Shown here piece after piece: positions 54,623 through 63,507 of a DNA stretch of 64,000 nt. The first letter of the stretch is position 1. Each line of letters starts with the position of its first letter. Made by a program: the position numbers and the translations under genes. Source of the DNA: Paracoccus liaowanqingii (GTDB lineage Bacteria > Pseudomonadota > Alphaproteobacteria > Rhodobacterales > Rhodobacteraceae); NCBI RefSeq assembly GCF_004683865.2, contig NZ_CP038439.1:3207358-3271357 (forward strand). Direction: 5' to 3'. Below the pieces are notes generated by a model that made no database searches, had not been told where the DNA came from, and was given only the letters and a program-made list of their open reading frames with translations.

Positions 54623-55330
54623 ATGACCGCAACCGCCATGCAGGCGCGTCCTGCGCCGTCACCGCGACCGACCGCCGATCAGGTCCGCGAGATCCTGATC
54701 GTGGACGACCATCCTTTGATGTGCGACGCTCTTGCCCTGACCCTGAAGATCAGCTTCGGGCTGAAGAACGTCCGCACCGCCCGCACGCTGGCGGCGGCGG
54801 TCGAACAGATCCGCATGCAGGGCGCGCCCGATGCCGTGATCCTGGACCTGAACCTGCCCGACGCGCGCGGGGCCGAGGGCATCGTCACCCTGCGCCGACA
54901 GCTGCCCGGCGTGCCGATCACCATGATCTCGGCCGACCTCGAGGGCTCGATGATCTCGACCGCGATGGCGGCGGGCGCGCAGGGCTATATCAGCAAGTCG
55001 CTGTCGCGCGAGGCGCTGGTCGACAGCCTGCGCCGCATGTGGGAGGGCGAGCATGTCACCCCCGAATGCTATCGCCCCGACCAGGACGGCGCGGGCGAGC
55101 TGGCCAAGGCCGAACTGGCGCGCAGCTTCTCGACGCTGACGCCGCAGCAGATGAAGATCCTGCGGCTGATCTGCAAGGGCAAGGCCAACAAGGAGATCAG
55201 CTACGAGCTGTCGATCGCCGAGGCCACCGTCAAGACCCACATCACCGCAATCATGTCCAAGATCAACGCGCGCCGCCGCACGCAGGCGGTGCTGCTGGCC
55301 AATTCCATCCGGCTGTTCGAGGCCGGCTGA
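54623..55330 (+). CDS. NarL/LuxR-family response regulator
   Basis: 235-residue regulator with a REC domain (ILIVDDHPLMCDALALTL; phospho-acceptor Asp75 in AVILDLNLPD) and a C-terminal LuxR helix-turn-helix (LTPQQMKILRLICKGKANKE, then ATVKTHITAIMSKINARRRT). It lies directly after the PQQ/relay genes and is coupled (TGATG) to FIST and hybrid-kinase genes. By analogy with FlhR/ExaE-type regulators it may control quinoprotein alcohol oxidation genes; this is inferred from context. Confidence 0.9.
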   Translation: MTATAMQARPAPSPRPTADQVREILIVDDHPLMCDALALTLKISFGLKNVRTARTLAAAVEQIRMQGAPDAVILDLNLPDARGAEGIVTLRRQLPGVPITMISADLEGSMISTAMAAGAQGYISKSLSREALVDSLRRMWEGEHVTPECYRPDQDGAGELAKAELARSFSTLTPQQMKILRLICKGKANKEISYELSIAEATVKTHITAIMSKINARRRTQAVLLANSIRLFEAG

Positions 55331-56514
55331 TGAACACCGGTCCGGAGGCGAGGGAGGGCGCATCCGGACCGGTCGCTGTGCAGGCCGACCGCGGCGGGAC
55401 CGATCTGGTCCCGACCCTGCTGGACGGCCTGCGCGGCACCCATCCCGCCCTGGTGCTGCTGTTCGGCGCCCAGGGCGACGAACTGGCGGCGCTGAACGAC
55501 GCGCTGAGGCCCGAACTGCCGCCGGGCTGCGTGATCGCCGGCTGCTCCTCGGCCGGAGAGATCGGGCCGCAGGGCTATGCGTCCGACAGCGTGGTGGCGA
55601 TCGGCTTTCCCGCCCGCCACTTCCGTGCCGCCGCCCTGATCCTGCCCGACCTGCCGGCGCTGCCCGTCTCGGCCTGGATGGCCAGCCTGCGGCAGTTGGC
55701 GCGGGATTTCGGCCATGATCCGGCGCGCCGCCTGTTCGGCCTGATGCTGTCGGACGGGCTGACCGGGCAGGAGGACGTGCTGGTCGCCACGCTGGACGCG
55801 GCCCTGCCCTCGGTCCCGGTGCTGGGCGGATCGGCGGGCGACGGCCTGGATTTCCAGGTCACGACGCTGCTGGCCCAGGGCGTGGTGCAGTCGAACGTCG
55901 CCGTCTTCCTGCTGGTCGAGACGGATCTGGCGATCCACGAGGTCACCTTCGCCCATTTCAGCCCCACCGCGACCCGTGCGGTCGTGACCGCCGCCATCCC
56001 CGAACGCCGCCGCATCCTGGAACTGAACGCCGAACCGGCGGCGGCGGAATATGCCCGGCTGACCGGCCTGCCGCACACCGCGCTGACCCCGTCGGAATTC
56101 GCCCGCTTTCCGCTGCTGCTGCGGATGGGGTCGCGCCACCATGTCCGCGCGATCAGCGCCATCACCGACGATGGCGGCCTGTCGCTGATGTCGGCCATCG
56201 ACACGGGCACGGTGCTGACGCTTGGCCGGGTCGACGACATGGCCCAGGGCTTCTCCGACATGCTGGAGGCGCTGCCCGGCCGGCCGCTGATGGTGCTGGC
56301 CTTCGACTGCATCCTGCGGCGGCTGGCGCTGGAGCGCGCCGGGCTCAGCGAGCGGATCTCGGATCTCTACCGGCGCCACCGGGTCGCGGGCTTCAACACC
56401 TATGGCGAGCAGCACAGCGGCATGCACGTGAACCAGACCTTCGTGGGCCTGGCGTTCCTGGCGCCCGACCCGCCCGCACCGTTCCCCGCGCCGGAGGGTG
56501 TCGATGCTGCGTGA
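55330..56514 (+). CDS. FIST N/C domain sensory protein
   Basis: 394-residue soluble protein with a FIST N domain (LVLLFGAQGDELAALNDALR; GCVIAGCSSAGEIGPQGYAS) and FIST C domain (ending FNTYGEQHSGMHVNQTFVGL). FIST domains are presumed small-ligand sensors. It has no output domain or membrane segment. It begins one base inside the regulator's stop and overlaps the hybrid kinase gene by 11 bp, so it is probably the sensing subunit of that kinase. Confidence 0.9.
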   Translation: MNTGPEAREGASGPVAVQADRGGTDLVPTLLDGLRGTHPALVLLFGAQGDELAALNDALRPELPPGCVIAGCSSAGEIGPQGYASDSVVAIGFPARHFRAAALILPDLPALPVSAWMASLRQLARDFGHDPARRLFGLMLSDGLTGQEDVLVATLDAALPSVPVLGGSAGDGLDFQVTTLLAQGVVQSNVAVFLLVETDLAIHEVTFAHFSPTATRAVVTAAIPERRRILELNAEPAAAEYARLTGLPHTALTPSEFARFPLLLRMGSRHHVRAISAITDDGGLSLMSAIDTGTVLTLGRVDDMAQGFSDMLEALPGRPLMVLAFDCILRRLALERAGLSERISDLYRRHRVAGFNTYGEQHSGMHVNQTFVGLAFLAPDPPAPFPAPEGVDAA

Positions 56515-57826
56515 CGACGACCCGCCCGATCGGCAGGTCCAGAAGCTGACCCGGATCACCCAGGTCCTGATCGACCGCATCGACCGGCTTGAGGAAAAGC
56601 GCGGCTCGGCCTGGTCCACCTTCCAGGCCGCCGTCGCGCTGGAACAGGAGGTGCTGGCCCGCACCCGCGATCTGGAACGCGCCATGGCCGACCTGTCGCA
56701 ACGGAACCGCGAACTGGCCGTCGCCCGCGCCTCGGCCGAGGAGGCGAACCGGTCCAAGACCCGATTCCTGCGCGCCGCCAGCCACGATCTGCTGCAGCCC
56801 CTGTCGGCGGCGCGGCTGTTCCTCTCCGCCTTGGCCGACACGCCGATGGACGAGAACCAGGCCGAGCTGACCGACAGGCTGGGCAGCGCCTTCGAATCGG
56901 TCGAGCAGCTGATGCATGCGGTGCTGGACATCTCGCGGCTGGACAGCGCGCGGATCGAGTTCAACCGCCAGCCCGTCGCGCTGGACGAGCTGTTCCGCAG
57001 GCTGGCCGCCGAATTCGCGCCCGTGGCCCATGCCAAGGGGCTGCGGCTGGCCTTCATGCCGACCGGCGCGGTGGTCGACAGCGATCCGATCTTCCTGCGC
57101 CGCATCGCGCAGAACCTGGTGTCGAACGCGATCAAGTACACGCAGCGCGGCGGCGTGGCGGTGGGCGCCCGCAAGCGCGGGGGCATGTGCTGGCTGTCGG
57201 TCTATGACACCGGCATCGGCATCCCCGCCGTGGACCGCAACCGCATCTTCGACGAGTTCCAGCGCCTGACGCATGATCAGGCCACCCCCGGCATGGGGCT
57301 GGGCCTGTCCATCGTGCGCCGCGCCTGCGCCAAGCTGGACCATCCGATCAGCCTCAGCTCGGAGGCGATGCGCGGCACCGTCTTCCGCGTGGGCCTGCCG
57401 CTGGTCGGCGCCGACCCCGATGCGGCGCCCCGCCTCTCGGACACGGCGCTTCCGGCGCTGCGCGGCCGCGTCGCGCTGGTGGTCGAGAACGACCCCGACA
57501 TGCGCCGCGGCTACGAGATGATCCTGCGCGACCGGCTTGGCATGGTGCCCCGCCTGGCGGGCGGCACCGCCGAGGCGCTGGCCACCATGGGGGACGAGCC
57601 GCCCGACGTGATCCTGGCGGATTATCACCTGGAGAACGGCGATACCGGCTTCGCCGCCATCGAGGCCCTGCGCGCCGCCGCGGGCCGCCCGGTGCCCGCG
57701 GTCATGGTCACCGCCCATCGCGACCCGGGCATCTCGCGCAGCTGCGCGCGGATGGGGATGCATCTTCTGGAAAAGCCGGTGCGCCCCGCCGAGCTGGCCG
57801 AGATCCTGGCCCGGCTCCTGGCCTAA
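56504..57826 (+). CDS. soluble hybrid histidine kinase with C-terminal receiver
   Basis: 440-residue protein without membrane helices. An N-terminal coiled coil (about 10-90) is followed by HisKA with His94 (AASHDLLQPLSAARLFL), an ATPase domain (NLVSNAIKYT; DTGIGIP; GMGLGLSIVRR) and a REC domain (LVVENDPDMRRGYEM; Asp in VILADYHLENGDTG). ATG 56504 is preferred to GTG 56498 by GGAGG spacing. It probably receives its signal from the overlapping FIST protein and phosphorylates the LuxR-type regulator two genes upstream. Confidence 0.9.
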   Translation: MLRDDDPPDRQVQKLTRITQVLIDRIDRLEEKRGSAWSTFQAAVALEQEVLARTRDLERAMADLSQRNRELAVARASAEEANRSKTRFLRAASHDLLQPLSAARLFLSALADTPMDENQAELTDRLGSAFESVEQLMHAVLDISRLDSARIEFNRQPVALDELFRRLAAEFAPVAHAKGLRLAFMPTGAVVDSDPIFLRRIAQNLVSNAIKYTQRGGVAVGARKRGGMCWLSVYDTGIGIPAVDRNRIFDEFQRLTHDQATPGMGLGLSIVRRACAKLDHPISLSSEAMRGTVFRVGLPLVGADPDAAPRLSDTALPALRGRVALVVENDPDMRRGYEMILRDRLGMVPRLAGGTAEALATMGDEPPDVILADYHLENGDTGFAAIEALRAAAGRPVPAVMVTAHRDPGISRSCARMGMHLLEKPVRPAELAEILARLLA

Positions 57827-57916
57827 GACCAAGGGGGGATGCGCGGCCTGCCGGGGCTTGCGCCCGGCCCCCTCCGCCCCCCATCATGACCGACGGAACG
57901 TTTGGGAGGACCGACC

Positions 57917-58528
57917 ATGACACGCGCCTTTGCCCTAGCCCTCTGCGCGGGGCTGGCGGCCCTTGCCCCGCAGCCCATGACCGCCGCCGAGGCGGGCGAT
58001 GCGGTCTTCGCCGAACGCGGCCCCTGGGATCTGGACGCCGCGCTGGAATGGCGCATGACGGTCGAGGGCCCGCAGGCCGAGGGGTTCCGCCCCCTGGCCG
58101 ATGCCGCCGTGACCCTGGCCGAGACGATCGACCCCTCGGACCAGCAGCCGGTCCTGCAGCTGACGCAGGAGCTGGGGACGGGCAGCCGCAAGATCGGGCC
58201 CTTCCCGATTTCGGGCGGCGACCCGGTGCTGACCTTCTTTCTGGAACAGACGGTGCGCGACATGTCCGCCCTGTCCGGCGGCAGCCCCCATTACATCCGC
58301 AACCGCATGAAGGAGGCGCTGTTCCGCGGCGGCGAGATCACCCGCGACGAGGGCGGCGTGACCGCCAGCTTCCAGCCCTTCGCCGAGGATGCGAATGCCG
58401 CGCGCATGAACGGCTTCGACACGCTGCGCCTGACCTTCGTGATGGCCGATCCCGACGATCCGATCCGAGAGCTGCGCGCCGAAACCGATGCCGTCCCCGG
58501 CTATCGCAGCGCGCTTGTCCTGCAATGA
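57917..58528 (+). CDS. exported protein of unknown function
   Basis: 203-residue protein with a signal peptide (MTRAFALALCAGLAALAPQP...). The mature part starts near AEAGDAVFAERGPWDLDAAL and contains GTGSRKIGPFPISGGDPVLT, but matches no family I recognise. ATG 57917 follows GGGAGGA. It lies 90 bp after the hybrid kinase gene and overlaps the next exported protein by ATGA, so the two are probably functional partners linked to the PQQ region. Confidence 0.75.
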   Translation: MTRAFALALCAGLAALAPQPMTAAEAGDAVFAERGPWDLDAALEWRMTVEGPQAEGFRPLADAAVTLAETIDPSDQQPVLQLTQELGTGSRKIGPFPISGGDPVLTFFLEQTVRDMSALSGGSPHYIRNRMKEALFRGGEITRDEGGVTASFQPFAEDANAARMNGFDTLRLTFVMADPDDPIRELRAETDAVPGYRSALVLQ

Positions 58529-58926
58529 GGGCGCGGCATCCTGACGGCTTGGGTCCGGAAATATCCCGAGGGGGTGGGGGCTGGCCCCCGCTCCTGGCGG
58601 TCGTGGCCATCCTGGCCTCGGGCATGGGCGCCCCTGCCCAGGCCCAGGCCATCAACGACTTTCCGACCAATGCGCGGGCGGAATACGTCTTCACCTGCAT
58701 CGCCACCAACGGCCAGACGCGCGAGATGATCGACCGCTGCTCCTGCGCGATCGACCGCATCGCCGAGATCCTGCCCTACAGCGACTACGTGAATGCCGAG
58801 ACGGTGCTGCGGATGCGCCAGACCACCGGCGAACGCTCGGGCATGTTCCGCGGCATGGCGCAGCTGACCGAGACGGTGGCGATCCTGCGCCGCGCCGAGG
58901 CCGAGGCAGAGATCATCTGCTTCTGA
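58525..58926 (+). CDS. small exported cysteine-containing protein of unknown function
   Basis: 133-residue protein with a hydrophobic signal segment (LLAVVAILASGMGAPAQAQA, about residues 21-40) and a mature domain of about 90 residues with Cys in YVFTCIATN, a CSC pair in MIDRCSCAIDRI, and a final Cys before the C-terminal Phe. The spaced cysteines suggest disulfides. I do not recognise the family. The start ATG overlaps the upstream stop (ATGA). Confidence 0.7.
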   Translation: MRARHPDGLGPEISRGGGGWPPLLAVVAILASGMGAPAQAQAINDFPTNARAEYVFTCIATNGQTREMIDRCSCAIDRIAEILPYSDYVNAETVLRMRQTTGERSGMFRGMAQLTETVAILRRAEAEAEIICF

Positions 58927-58942
58927 CCCTAAAGGCCCCGCC

Positions 58943-60475
58943 CTACAGGGAAAGTCCGATGCCCGCGCCCGCCGCCAGTGCCAGCACGGCCACCAGCCAG
59001 ATCGGCACGGCGGGGCGGGCCTGGATCAGGGTCAGGCGCGCCTCCTCGGGATGGGCGCGCTCCCACAGCATGCGTTCGATGATGCGGGGCAGCAGCGGGC
59101 CATAGCGGCCGACGGTCTGGGCGATCTGCGCCAGATCGTGGGCAGCGGCCTTGGGGCCGATCCCGGCCTTGATGTAATCCGACACGACCGGCTTGGCCGC
59201 GTCCCAGATATTCAGGTTCGGGTCCAGCGACCGCGCCACGCCCTCGACCACGACCATGGTGCGCTGCAGCAGGATCAGCTCGGTCCGGGTGGGCATGCCG
59301 AAACGCTCGGTCACCTCGAACAGATAGGACAGCAGGTTGCCCATCGAGATGCGGCTGGCATCGGCGCCGAAGATCGGCTCGCCCACGGCGCGCAAAGCGC
59401 GGGCGAAGGCGGCCTCGTCGCGGTCGCGGGGGACGTATCCGGCCTCGAAATGCACGCGCGCCACCAGCCGGTAGTCGCGCTGGATGAAACCGTACAGGAT
59501 CTGGGCATAGACGCGGCGGGTATATTCGTCGATCTCGCCCATGATCCCGAAGTCATAGGCGATCACGTCGCCATTCGCCGCGACCTTCAGGTTGCCGTGA
59601 TGCATGTCGGCATGGAAGAACCCGTCGCGCAGCGCATGCGACAGGAACAGCTGGATCACCCGGCGCGCCAGATCGGTGGTGTCGTGCCCGGCCGCGATCA
59701 GCGCCTCGCGGTCGCCCATCGGCAGACCTTCTGCCCAATCGGCGGTCAGCACGCGGCGCGAGCACAGCGCGAAATGCGGCATCGGCACCTGGAAGCCGGC
59801 ATCGCGGGCGGTGTTTTCCGAGAACTCGGAGGCCGCCGCCGCCTCCAGCCGCAGATCCTGCTCGCCGGTCACGGTCTGCTCGAAATGGCTGACCACGTCG
59901 CGGGGGCGCAGGCGGCGGGCACCGGGCGACAGCATCTCGACCAGGCGGGCGCCGAAATGGAAGGCGTCGATGTCGCGCTTGAAGGCCGCCCCGATGCCGG
60001 GGCGCACGACCTTGACCGCGACCTCGCGCCCCGTCTCGCGCACCCGGGCGCGGTGGACCTGCGCGATCGAGGCCGCCGCGACGGGCTCGGAGAATTCCGA
60101 GAAGAGCTGGTCGATCGGGGCGCGCAGGTCGGCCTCGATCACGGCCTTGGCGATGTCGGTGGGGAAGGGCGGCAGGCGGTCTTGCAGCATGCGCAGCTGG
60201 CCCGCCATTTCCGGGCCCACCACATCGGCGCGCGTCGACAGGATCTGGCCGAACTTGATATAGGCGGGGCCAAGCGCGGTGATCGCCCGCGTGATCGGCG
60301 GCAGGGTCGGATCGCCCTTGTAGCCCAGCCAGCGGAACGGCCAGCCCAACACCCGCGCGGCCATCCGCAGCCGGATCGGCGCATCCACCGCATCCAGCAC
60401 GGCCGCCATCGCGCCGGTCCGCTCGAATGTGGCGCCGGTGCGGACCAGCCTCAGGATATTGTGGGGGCCGCGCAT
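58943..60475 (-). CDS. ubiB: ubiquinone biosynthesis regulatory kinase-like protein UbiB
   Basis: 510-residue ABC1/ADCK-family atypical kinase/ATPase required for ubiquinone synthesis. Seen: the KxGQ motif (AYIKFGQILSTRADVVGPE), ATP-site segment ASIAQVHRARVRETGREVAV, catalytic-type HADMHHGNL and DFGIMGEID, and a C-terminal hydrophobic anchor (PIWLVAVLALAAGAGIGLSL). ATG 60475 gives the normal N-terminus MRGPHNILRLVRTG. It lies 5 bp after ubiE in the same unit. Confidence 0.94.
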   Translation of the reverse strand: MRGPHNILRLVRTGATFERTGAMAAVLDAVDAPIRLRMAARVLGWPFRWLGYKGDPTLPPITRAITALGPAYIKFGQILSTRADVVGPEMAGQLRMLQDRLPPFPTDIAKAVIEADLRAPIDQLFSEFSEPVAAASIAQVHRARVRETGREVAVKVVRPGIGAAFKRDIDAFHFGARLVEMLSPGARRLRPRDVVSHFEQTVTGEQDLRLEAAAASEFSENTARDAGFQVPMPHFALCSRRVLTADWAEGLPMGDREALIAAGHDTTDLARRVIQLFLSHALRDGFFHADMHHGNLKVAANGDVIAYDFGIMGEIDEYTRRVYAQILYGFIQRDYRLVARVHFEAGYVPRDRDEAAFARALRAVGEPIFGADASRISMGNLLSYLFEVTERFGMPTRTELILLQRTMVVVEGVARSLDPNLNIWDAAKPVVSDYIKAGIGPKAAAHDLAQIAQTVGRYGPLLPRIIERMLWERAHPEEARLTLIQARPAVPIWLVAVLALAAGAGIGLSL

Positions 60476-60480
60476 GATGT

Positions 60481-61227
60481 CTACAACTTCCAGCCGGAAT
60501 GCAGGGCGGCGATGCCCAGGGTCAGGTTGCGCCACTGGACGCGGTCGAAGCCCGCCTGCCGGATCATCCGGGCGAACTCCTCCTGCTCGGGGAACTTGCG
60601 GATCGATTCGACCAGGTACTGATAGCTGTCGCGGTCGCCCGTCACTGCCTGGCCCATGGCCGGGATGACGTTGAAGCTGTAGCGGTCATAAGCCCATTGC
60701 ATCGCGGGCACCGGGATCTGGCTGAATTCCAGCACCATCAGCCGCCCCCCGGGGCGCAGCACGCGATAGGCCTCGGCCAGCGCGTCGCCGATGCGGGTCA
60801 CGTTGCGGATGCCGAAGCTGATCGTGTAGCGGTCGAAGCTGTTGTCGGCGAAGGGCAGCGCCATCGCGTCGCCGGTGACCCATGACAGGCGGTCGGCCTT
60901 GTCCACGGCATCGGCGCGCTTGCGACCCTCGACCAGCATCTGCTCGGTCATGTCGCAGACGGTCACGCGGCCGCCGGGCGCGCGGTCCAGGAAGCGGAAG
61001 GCGACGTCGCCGGTCCCGCCCGCCACGTCCAGCAGGTGCTGGCCGTCGCGCGGCGTCAGCCAGTCCATCATCGCGGTCTTCCAGATGCGGTGGATGCCGC
61101 CGCTCATCAGGTCGTTCATCAGGTCGTAGCGCGAGGCGACCGAGGAAAACACCTCGTGCACCATCCCGGCCTTCTGGTCCTCGTCCACGGTCCGAAAGCC
61201 GAAATGGGTCTGTTTTCTGTCGCTCAT
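60481..61227 (-). CDS. ubiE: demethylmenaquinone/2-methoxy-6-polyprenyl-benzoquinol methyltransferase
   Basis: 248-residue SAM-dependent C-methyltransferase of ubiquinone synthesis. Seen: the N-terminal family segment [22 protein letters not shown] motif [20 protein letters not shown] and the UbiE signature around [20 protein letters not shown]. The start ATG is at 61227 and the gene is followed closely by ubiB. It is divergent from mutM. Confidence 0.96.
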   Translation of the reverse strand: MSDRKQTHFGFRTVDEDQKAGMVHEVFSSVASRYDLMNDLMSGGIHRIWKTAMMDWLTPRDGQHLLDVAGGTGDVAFRFLDRAPGGRVTVCDMTEQMLVEGRKRADAVDKADRLSWVTGDAMALPFADNSFDRYTISFGIRNVTRIGDALAEAYRVLRPGGRLMVLEFSQIPVPAMQWAYDRYSFNVIPAMGQAVTGDRDSYQYLVESIRKFPEQEEFARMIRQAGFDRVQWRNLTLGIAALHSGWKL

Positions 61228-61371
61228 CACGCTTGCCGTTTGCCTGTTCCATCGCCAGATAGGTCCGGCCTGCCGCCCGCACAATGACCGCGATGCGTCA
61301 TAGGTGCAATGCGACGGTTACGCCGCAGGCGCCCCCCGAATGCGGCAGGCGCAGGCGCGAAAGGAACCACC

Positions 61372-62217
61372 ATGCCCGAACTGCCCGAGGTCGAGACCGT
61401 CCGCCGCGGCCTGGCCCCCCATCTGGAAGGCGCGCGCCTCGTGCAGGTCCAGGTCCGCCGCCCCGACCTGCGCTGGCCCCTGCCCGTCGATCTGGTGCAG
61501 GTGATGACGGGCGCGCGGGTCACCGCGTTGCGGCGGCGGTCGAAATATCTGCTGGCCGATCTGGATCGGGGCGGCACCGTGCTGTGGCACCTGGGCATGT
61601 CGGGGCGGATGCTGGTCGAGGGGGCGGGGCTGGCGGGGTTTCACCGCGATCCCGGCATCCATGCGCGCCACGACCATGTCGTGCTGACCACCGAGGCGGG
61701 CACGACCATCACCTTCAACGACGCGCGTCGCTTCGGGATGGTCGACCTGATCCGCGAGGGCACGGCGCATCCGCTGCTGGATCATCTGGGCCCCGAGCCC
61801 TTCGACGCGGGCTTCACCCCGGATTATCTGGCGCTGGCCTTCGCGGGGCGGCGCGTGCCGGTCAAGCAGGCGCTGCTGGACCAGCGGATCGTGGCGGGCC
61901 TGGGCAACATCTATGTCAGCGAATCCCTGTGGCGGGCGGGGATCGACCCGCGCCGGGCGGCGGGGCGGATCGGGGCGGCGCGCCTTGCGGCGCTGACGGG
62001 CCATGTCCGAGACGTGCTGACCGACGCCATCGCGGCGGGCGGCTCGTCCCTGCGCGATCACCGGCAGGCCAGCGGCGAGCTGGGCTATTTCCAGCACAGC
62101 TTCCGCGCCTATGACCGCGAGGGGCAGCCCTGCCTGCGCGCGGGCTGCGACGGCACCATCCGCCGCATCGTGCAATCAGGGCGGTCGTCCTTCTGGTGCC
62201 CTTCCTGCCAGAGGTGA
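61372..62217 (+). CDS. mutM: formamidopyrimidine-DNA glycosylase
   Basis: 281-residue base-excision repair enzyme removing 8-oxoguanine and formamidopyrimidines. [14 protein letters not shown] provides the catalytic N-terminal Pro (after Met removal) and Glu. [20 protein letters not shown] and the C-terminal zinc finger (CLRAGCDGT ... FWCPSCQR) are intact. ATG 61372 follows AAAGGAACC. Confidence 0.96.
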   Translation: MPELPEVETVRRGLAPHLEGARLVQVQVRRPDLRWPLPVDLVQVMTGARVTALRRRSKYLLADLDRGGTVLWHLGMSGRMLVEGAGLAGFHRDPGIHARHDHVVLTTEAGTTITFNDARRFGMVDLIREGTAHPLLDHLGPEPFDAGFTPDYLALAFAGRRVPVKQALLDQRIVAGLGNIYVSESLWRAGIDPRRAAGRIGAARLAALTGHVRDVLTDAIAAGGSSLRDHRQASGELGYFQHSFRAYDREGQPCLRAGCDGTIRRIVQSGRSSFWCPSCQR

Positions 62218-62286
62218 ACGCTTGGATTTACCGGGTCCAAGCTGATAGGACGGGCCGGTAGCAACCTGGCAACGAGGTCCAAGCCT

Positions 62287-63063
62287 ATGGCTTACGAAAC
62301 CATCATCGTGGAGATCGAGGACGAGGTCGCCCTGATCCGGCTGAACCGTCCCGAGGCGCTCAACGCGCTCAACGCCACGCTTCTGGACGAGCTCTCCAGC
62401 GCGCTGTCGGATGCCGACCGCAACGACAAGGTCCGCTGCATCGTGCTGACCGGCAGCGAGAAGGCCTTTGCCGCCGGCGCCGACATCAAGGAAATGTCGA
62501 CGAAATCCTTCGTCGAGGTCTATCAGGCAGACCTGTTCGGCGCCCAGATCGAGGCGATCGGGCGCGTGCGCAAGCCGATCATCGCCGCCGTCAGCGGCTA
62601 TGCCCTGGGCGGCGGCTGCGAGCTGGCGATGGTCTGCGATTTCATCATCTGCGCCGAGAATGCCAAGTTCGGCCAGCCCGAGATCAACTTGGGCGTGATC
62701 GCCGGCATCGGCGGCACGCAGCGCCTGACCCGATTCGTCGGCAAGTCCAAGGCGATGGACATGAACCTGACCGGCCGTTTCATGGACGCGGCCGAGGCCG
62801 AGCGTTCGGGCCTGGTCAGCCGCGTCGTGCCCACGGCCAAGCTGCTTCCCGAGGCGCTGGCCACCGCGCGCAAGATCGCCGACAAGTCCCAGATCGCCAC
62901 GCGCGCCGTCAAGGAGGCCGTGAACCGCGCCTTTGAGACGACCCTGCACGAAGGCCTGCTGTTCGAGCGCCGGACCTTCCATTCGATGTTCGCGACCGAG
63001 GACCAGAAGGAGGGCATGGCCGCCTTCCTGGAAAAGCGCGAGGCGCAGTTCCGCGACAAATGA
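62287..63063 (+). CDS. enoyl-CoA hydratase/isomerase (crotonase family)
   Basis: 258-residue crotonase hydrating 2-enoyl-CoA in fatty-acid or amino-acid catabolism. The oxyanion segment [11 protein letters not shown] and both catalytic glutamates ([32 protein letters not shown]) are present, which supports hydratase activity. It starts at 62287, 69 bp after mutM. Position between mutM and rpsT is a conserved Rhodobacteraceae arrangement. Confidence 0.94.
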   Translation: MAYETIIVEIEDEVALIRLNRPEALNALNATLLDELSSALSDADRNDKVRCIVLTGSEKAFAAGADIKEMSTKSFVEVYQADLFGAQIEAIGRVRKPIIAAVSGYALGGGCELAMVCDFIICAENAKFGQPEINLGVIAGIGGTQRLTRFVGKSKAMDMNLTGRFMDAAEAERSGLVSRVVPTAKLLPEALATARKIADKSQIATRAVKEAVNRAFETTLHEGLLFERRTFHSMFATEDQKEGMAAFLEKREAQFRDK

Positions 63064-63070
63064 CGGCTCC

Positions 63071-63098
63071 GGCGCAAAGAGGCTTTCCTTTTTGCGCC
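63071..63098 (+). terminator. hairpin after the enoyl-CoA hydratase gene
   Basis: GGCGCAAAGAGG (63071-63082) pairs with CCTTTTTGCGCC (63087-63098), 12 bp with one G-T pair around CTTT, 7 bp past the stop. It has no U-tract beyond the stem. Confidence 0.55.
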
Positions 63099-63237
63099 CG
63101 CTGGCCTATAGGCCCGGGCTTACATGCGTGTGGGCCCGCTTTGGCAAGAATCATGATCGTCCCCGACCCGGGACGACGCCATGGGGCTTTTGCACGTTCG
63201 ATATTTTGACCTGCACCTGACCCGATAGGAAGATCCC

Positions 63238-63507
63238 ATGGCCAATACGCCCCAGTCCAAGAAACGCGCCCGCCAGATCGAACGTCGCACCGACGTCAAC
63301 AAGGCCCGCCGCTCGCGCATCCGCACCTACCTGCGCAAGGTCGAGGAGGCCATCGCCTCGGGCGACGCCGCCGCCGCCAAGACCGCCCTGCAGAACGCCC
63401 AGCCCGAACTGATGCGCGGCGTCACCAAGGGTGTCGTGCACAAGAATACTGCATCGCGGAAAGTGTCGCGTCTGGCAGCCCGCGTGAACGCGCTGACCAC
63501 CGCCTGA
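63238..63507 (+). CDS. rpsT: 30S ribosomal protein S20
   Basis: 89-residue 16S rRNA-binding protein ([17 protein letters not shown]...). It is lysine/arginine-rich and helical, with the conserved KSKKR-like start and the C-terminal [22 protein letters not shown] 63238 follows AGGAAG. In this bacterial family rpsT is usually the gene before dnaA, consistent with the long regulatory stretch that follows. Confidence 0.97.
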   Translation: MANTPQSKKRARQIERRTDVNKARRSRIRTYLRKVEEAIASGDAAAAKTALQNAQPELMRGVTKGVVHKNTASRKVSRLAARVNALTTA

